Positions 18,917 to 20,000 of a DNA stretch of 20,000 nucleotides are shown piece by piece. The position numbers were made by a program, and so were the translations under genes. Positions within the stretch are counted from its first letter, which is position 1. Every line of letters begins with the position of its first letter. Source of the stretch: Mesostigma viride (Eukaryota; Streptophyta; Mesostigmatophyceae; Mesostigmatales; Mesostigmataceae); NCBI GenBank assembly GCA_009746045.1, contig RPFO01001807.1:1-20000 (forward strand). Reading direction: 5' to 3'. A model generated the notes under the pieces. That model saw only the letters and a program-made list of their open reading frames with translations. It searched no databases and was not told the DNA's origin.

Positions 18917-19077
18917 CTTGAGCATGTACACAAGGCCGAGTGCGAATCCGTCGTCGGAGAAGAGTGCGTAGCTCCAGGCGGACGCGTCCTGGGACCCTGG
19001 CGAGGAGTGGGGGCCGCCAGGTGGCGCGCCGTCGACCGCCCCCGTTTGGACAGCCGGTCCCGCGCGACCAGCATGGC
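18917..19077 (-). CDS. WASHC4: WASHC4/SWIP-like protein, internal exon
   Basis: Minus strand: acceptor GCACTGCAG (AG at 19079-19078), exon of 161 nt, donor AAG|GTGAGTACC. The 5' part encodes AMLVARDRLSKRGR and the 3' part, one frame over, encodes WSYALFSDDGFALGLVYMLK. Both resemble, in order, the animal HMISCKEKM(S/N)KKNK and DDGFAMGVAYILK blocks (recalled). One base seems missing between them, probably in the CCCCC run near 19013; adding one base would make the exon 162 nt and keep phase 0. More exons must lie upstream, outside the window or unrecognised. Confidence 0.75.
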
Positions 19078-19590
19078 CTGCAGTGCCGGGTACATAACAT
19101 AGTAATATTTTTGTATGGGATAGTATGTTATAGTGTATTGGTAACAAATGGACCAGGCGAGGGATCAGGGTGCGGGGTACATATGGGCCAGGCAATCTGA
19201 TGTGGGTGATGTAGTGGCACCCCTCGTGAGCAGGGGCAGGATGGCCCGGACCCATAAATTAATAGGATGATCTAGTGCCAGGCAATGCAACTTTGGGCAA
19301 TTGGCCCCAAAGAGGCACGGCCTGGGTGCTTGGTGGGTATGGGTAGAGCAGGTGTGGTTCAGCTGCTTAGTGGGCTGGCAGTGCGAGCGGGTTGATGATA
19401 TGCATTCTGTGCGAGGTGGGGAGATGAGCGTTGCCAGAGCGGCCGGTGCCGAATTGCACGTAGGGGTACCGCAGAATGGCGAGCACACACAGGGGTCGGT
19501 GGCGGTTTCATCGCTGGTGTGATCAGGGGCAGGATAGTGAACGGCAGCGAACGTGGGGGGATGCCAGCAAGGGAGTCTGGGGTGTTGCAA
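19078..19590. other. Upstream intron or spacer, no recognised gene
   Basis: Mixed-composition DNA. Minus-strand open frames here lack recognisable domains or splice support. It probably belongs to the preceding intron of the WASHC4-like gene. Confidence 0.45.
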
Positions 19591-19594
19591 GGAC

Positions 19595-19750
19595 CACTAT
19601 CAAAAGGTATAGAAACACTATAGGTAGAAAGGCTTTCAGGAGCAAAAGAAACGCTATGAAAAAGGTATAGAAAGGCTATCACCAGCAATAGAAGGCTATC
19701 AAAAGGTATAGAAGGGTATAGAAGATATAGAAAGGCATAGAAGGGGCTAC
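19595..19750 (+). repeat. Imperfect TATAGAAAGG/GGCTATCA repeat
   Basis: Purine-rich degenerate repeats of (A)AAGGTATAGAA and AGGCTATCA, with about ten TATAGAA-like cores. Confidence 0.7.
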
Positions 19751-19801
19751 AGACAGGGATGTAAAGGGCACGGTGCGTGAATCCTACATCTGGCCAGGAG
19801 A

Positions 19802-19957
<156 letters not shown>

Positions 19958-20000
19958 ACCTTGTCTCGTGTCCTGGTTGATCCCACGTCTCGTCGGGTCA

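Overview
This is eukaryotic nuclear DNA dominated by retroelements. Coding stretches are GC-rich and spacers are AT-rich. Consensus spliceosomal sites are visible (an AAG|GTGAGT donor, pyrimidine-rich CAG acceptors). I would guess a GC-rich photosynthetic protist, most likely a green alga, because tyrosine-recombinase retrotransposons with split direct repeats and R2/HERO-like elements of this style are known there. The lineage is not proven by the sequence.

Left third (1-9163, + strand). A 5'-truncated copy of a non-LTR retrotransposon (129-1840) has a 12-bp target-site duplication. Six bases later comes a head-to-tail array of eleven identical 170-bp monomers plus a 36-bp partial one (1853-3758), then a GC-rich hairpin leader, then a near full-length copy of the same retrotransposon (3759-9163). 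Its protein has, in order, a PHD finger, an unknown domain, a RING-H2 finger, C2H2-like fingers, reverse transcriptase, a CCHC knuckle and a restriction-like endonuclease. The reading frame breaks at several C runs. The array sits where a 5' promoter/UTR would be, much like the monomers of mouse L1. A MITE-like inverted-repeat element (9156-9490) abuts the 3' tail.

Right two thirds (9966-19077, - strand). Three exons encode the C-terminal end of a WASHC4/SWIP-like protein (WASH complex subunit 4): 19077-18917, 16658-16440 and 10049-9966 with the stop codon. They are joined by consensus or plausible splice sites. The last intron (about 6.4 kb) holds a complete tyrosine-recombinase retrotransposon (15436-10123, - strand) with Gag, RT, RNase H and tyrosine recombinase, and with the A1...B1-A2-B2 split direct repeats of the PAT/Ngaro/kangaroo group. 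It also holds a diverged 3' fragment of the R2-like element. The previous intron (about 2.3 kb) is packed with tandem repeats: a 9-bp minisatellite of about 74 units, 60-bp and 85-99-bp repeats, and a possible tRNA-derived relic. The 85-99-bp units carry copies of the edge of the neighbouring exon.

Right end (19078-20000): probably upstream intron, with a TATAGAAAGG-type repeat and a long (CACG)n microsatellite.

Almost every frameshift in the retroelement ORFs and in the first WASHC4 exon lies in or beside a homopolymer run. Some of the apparent decay may therefore be read error rather than mutation.
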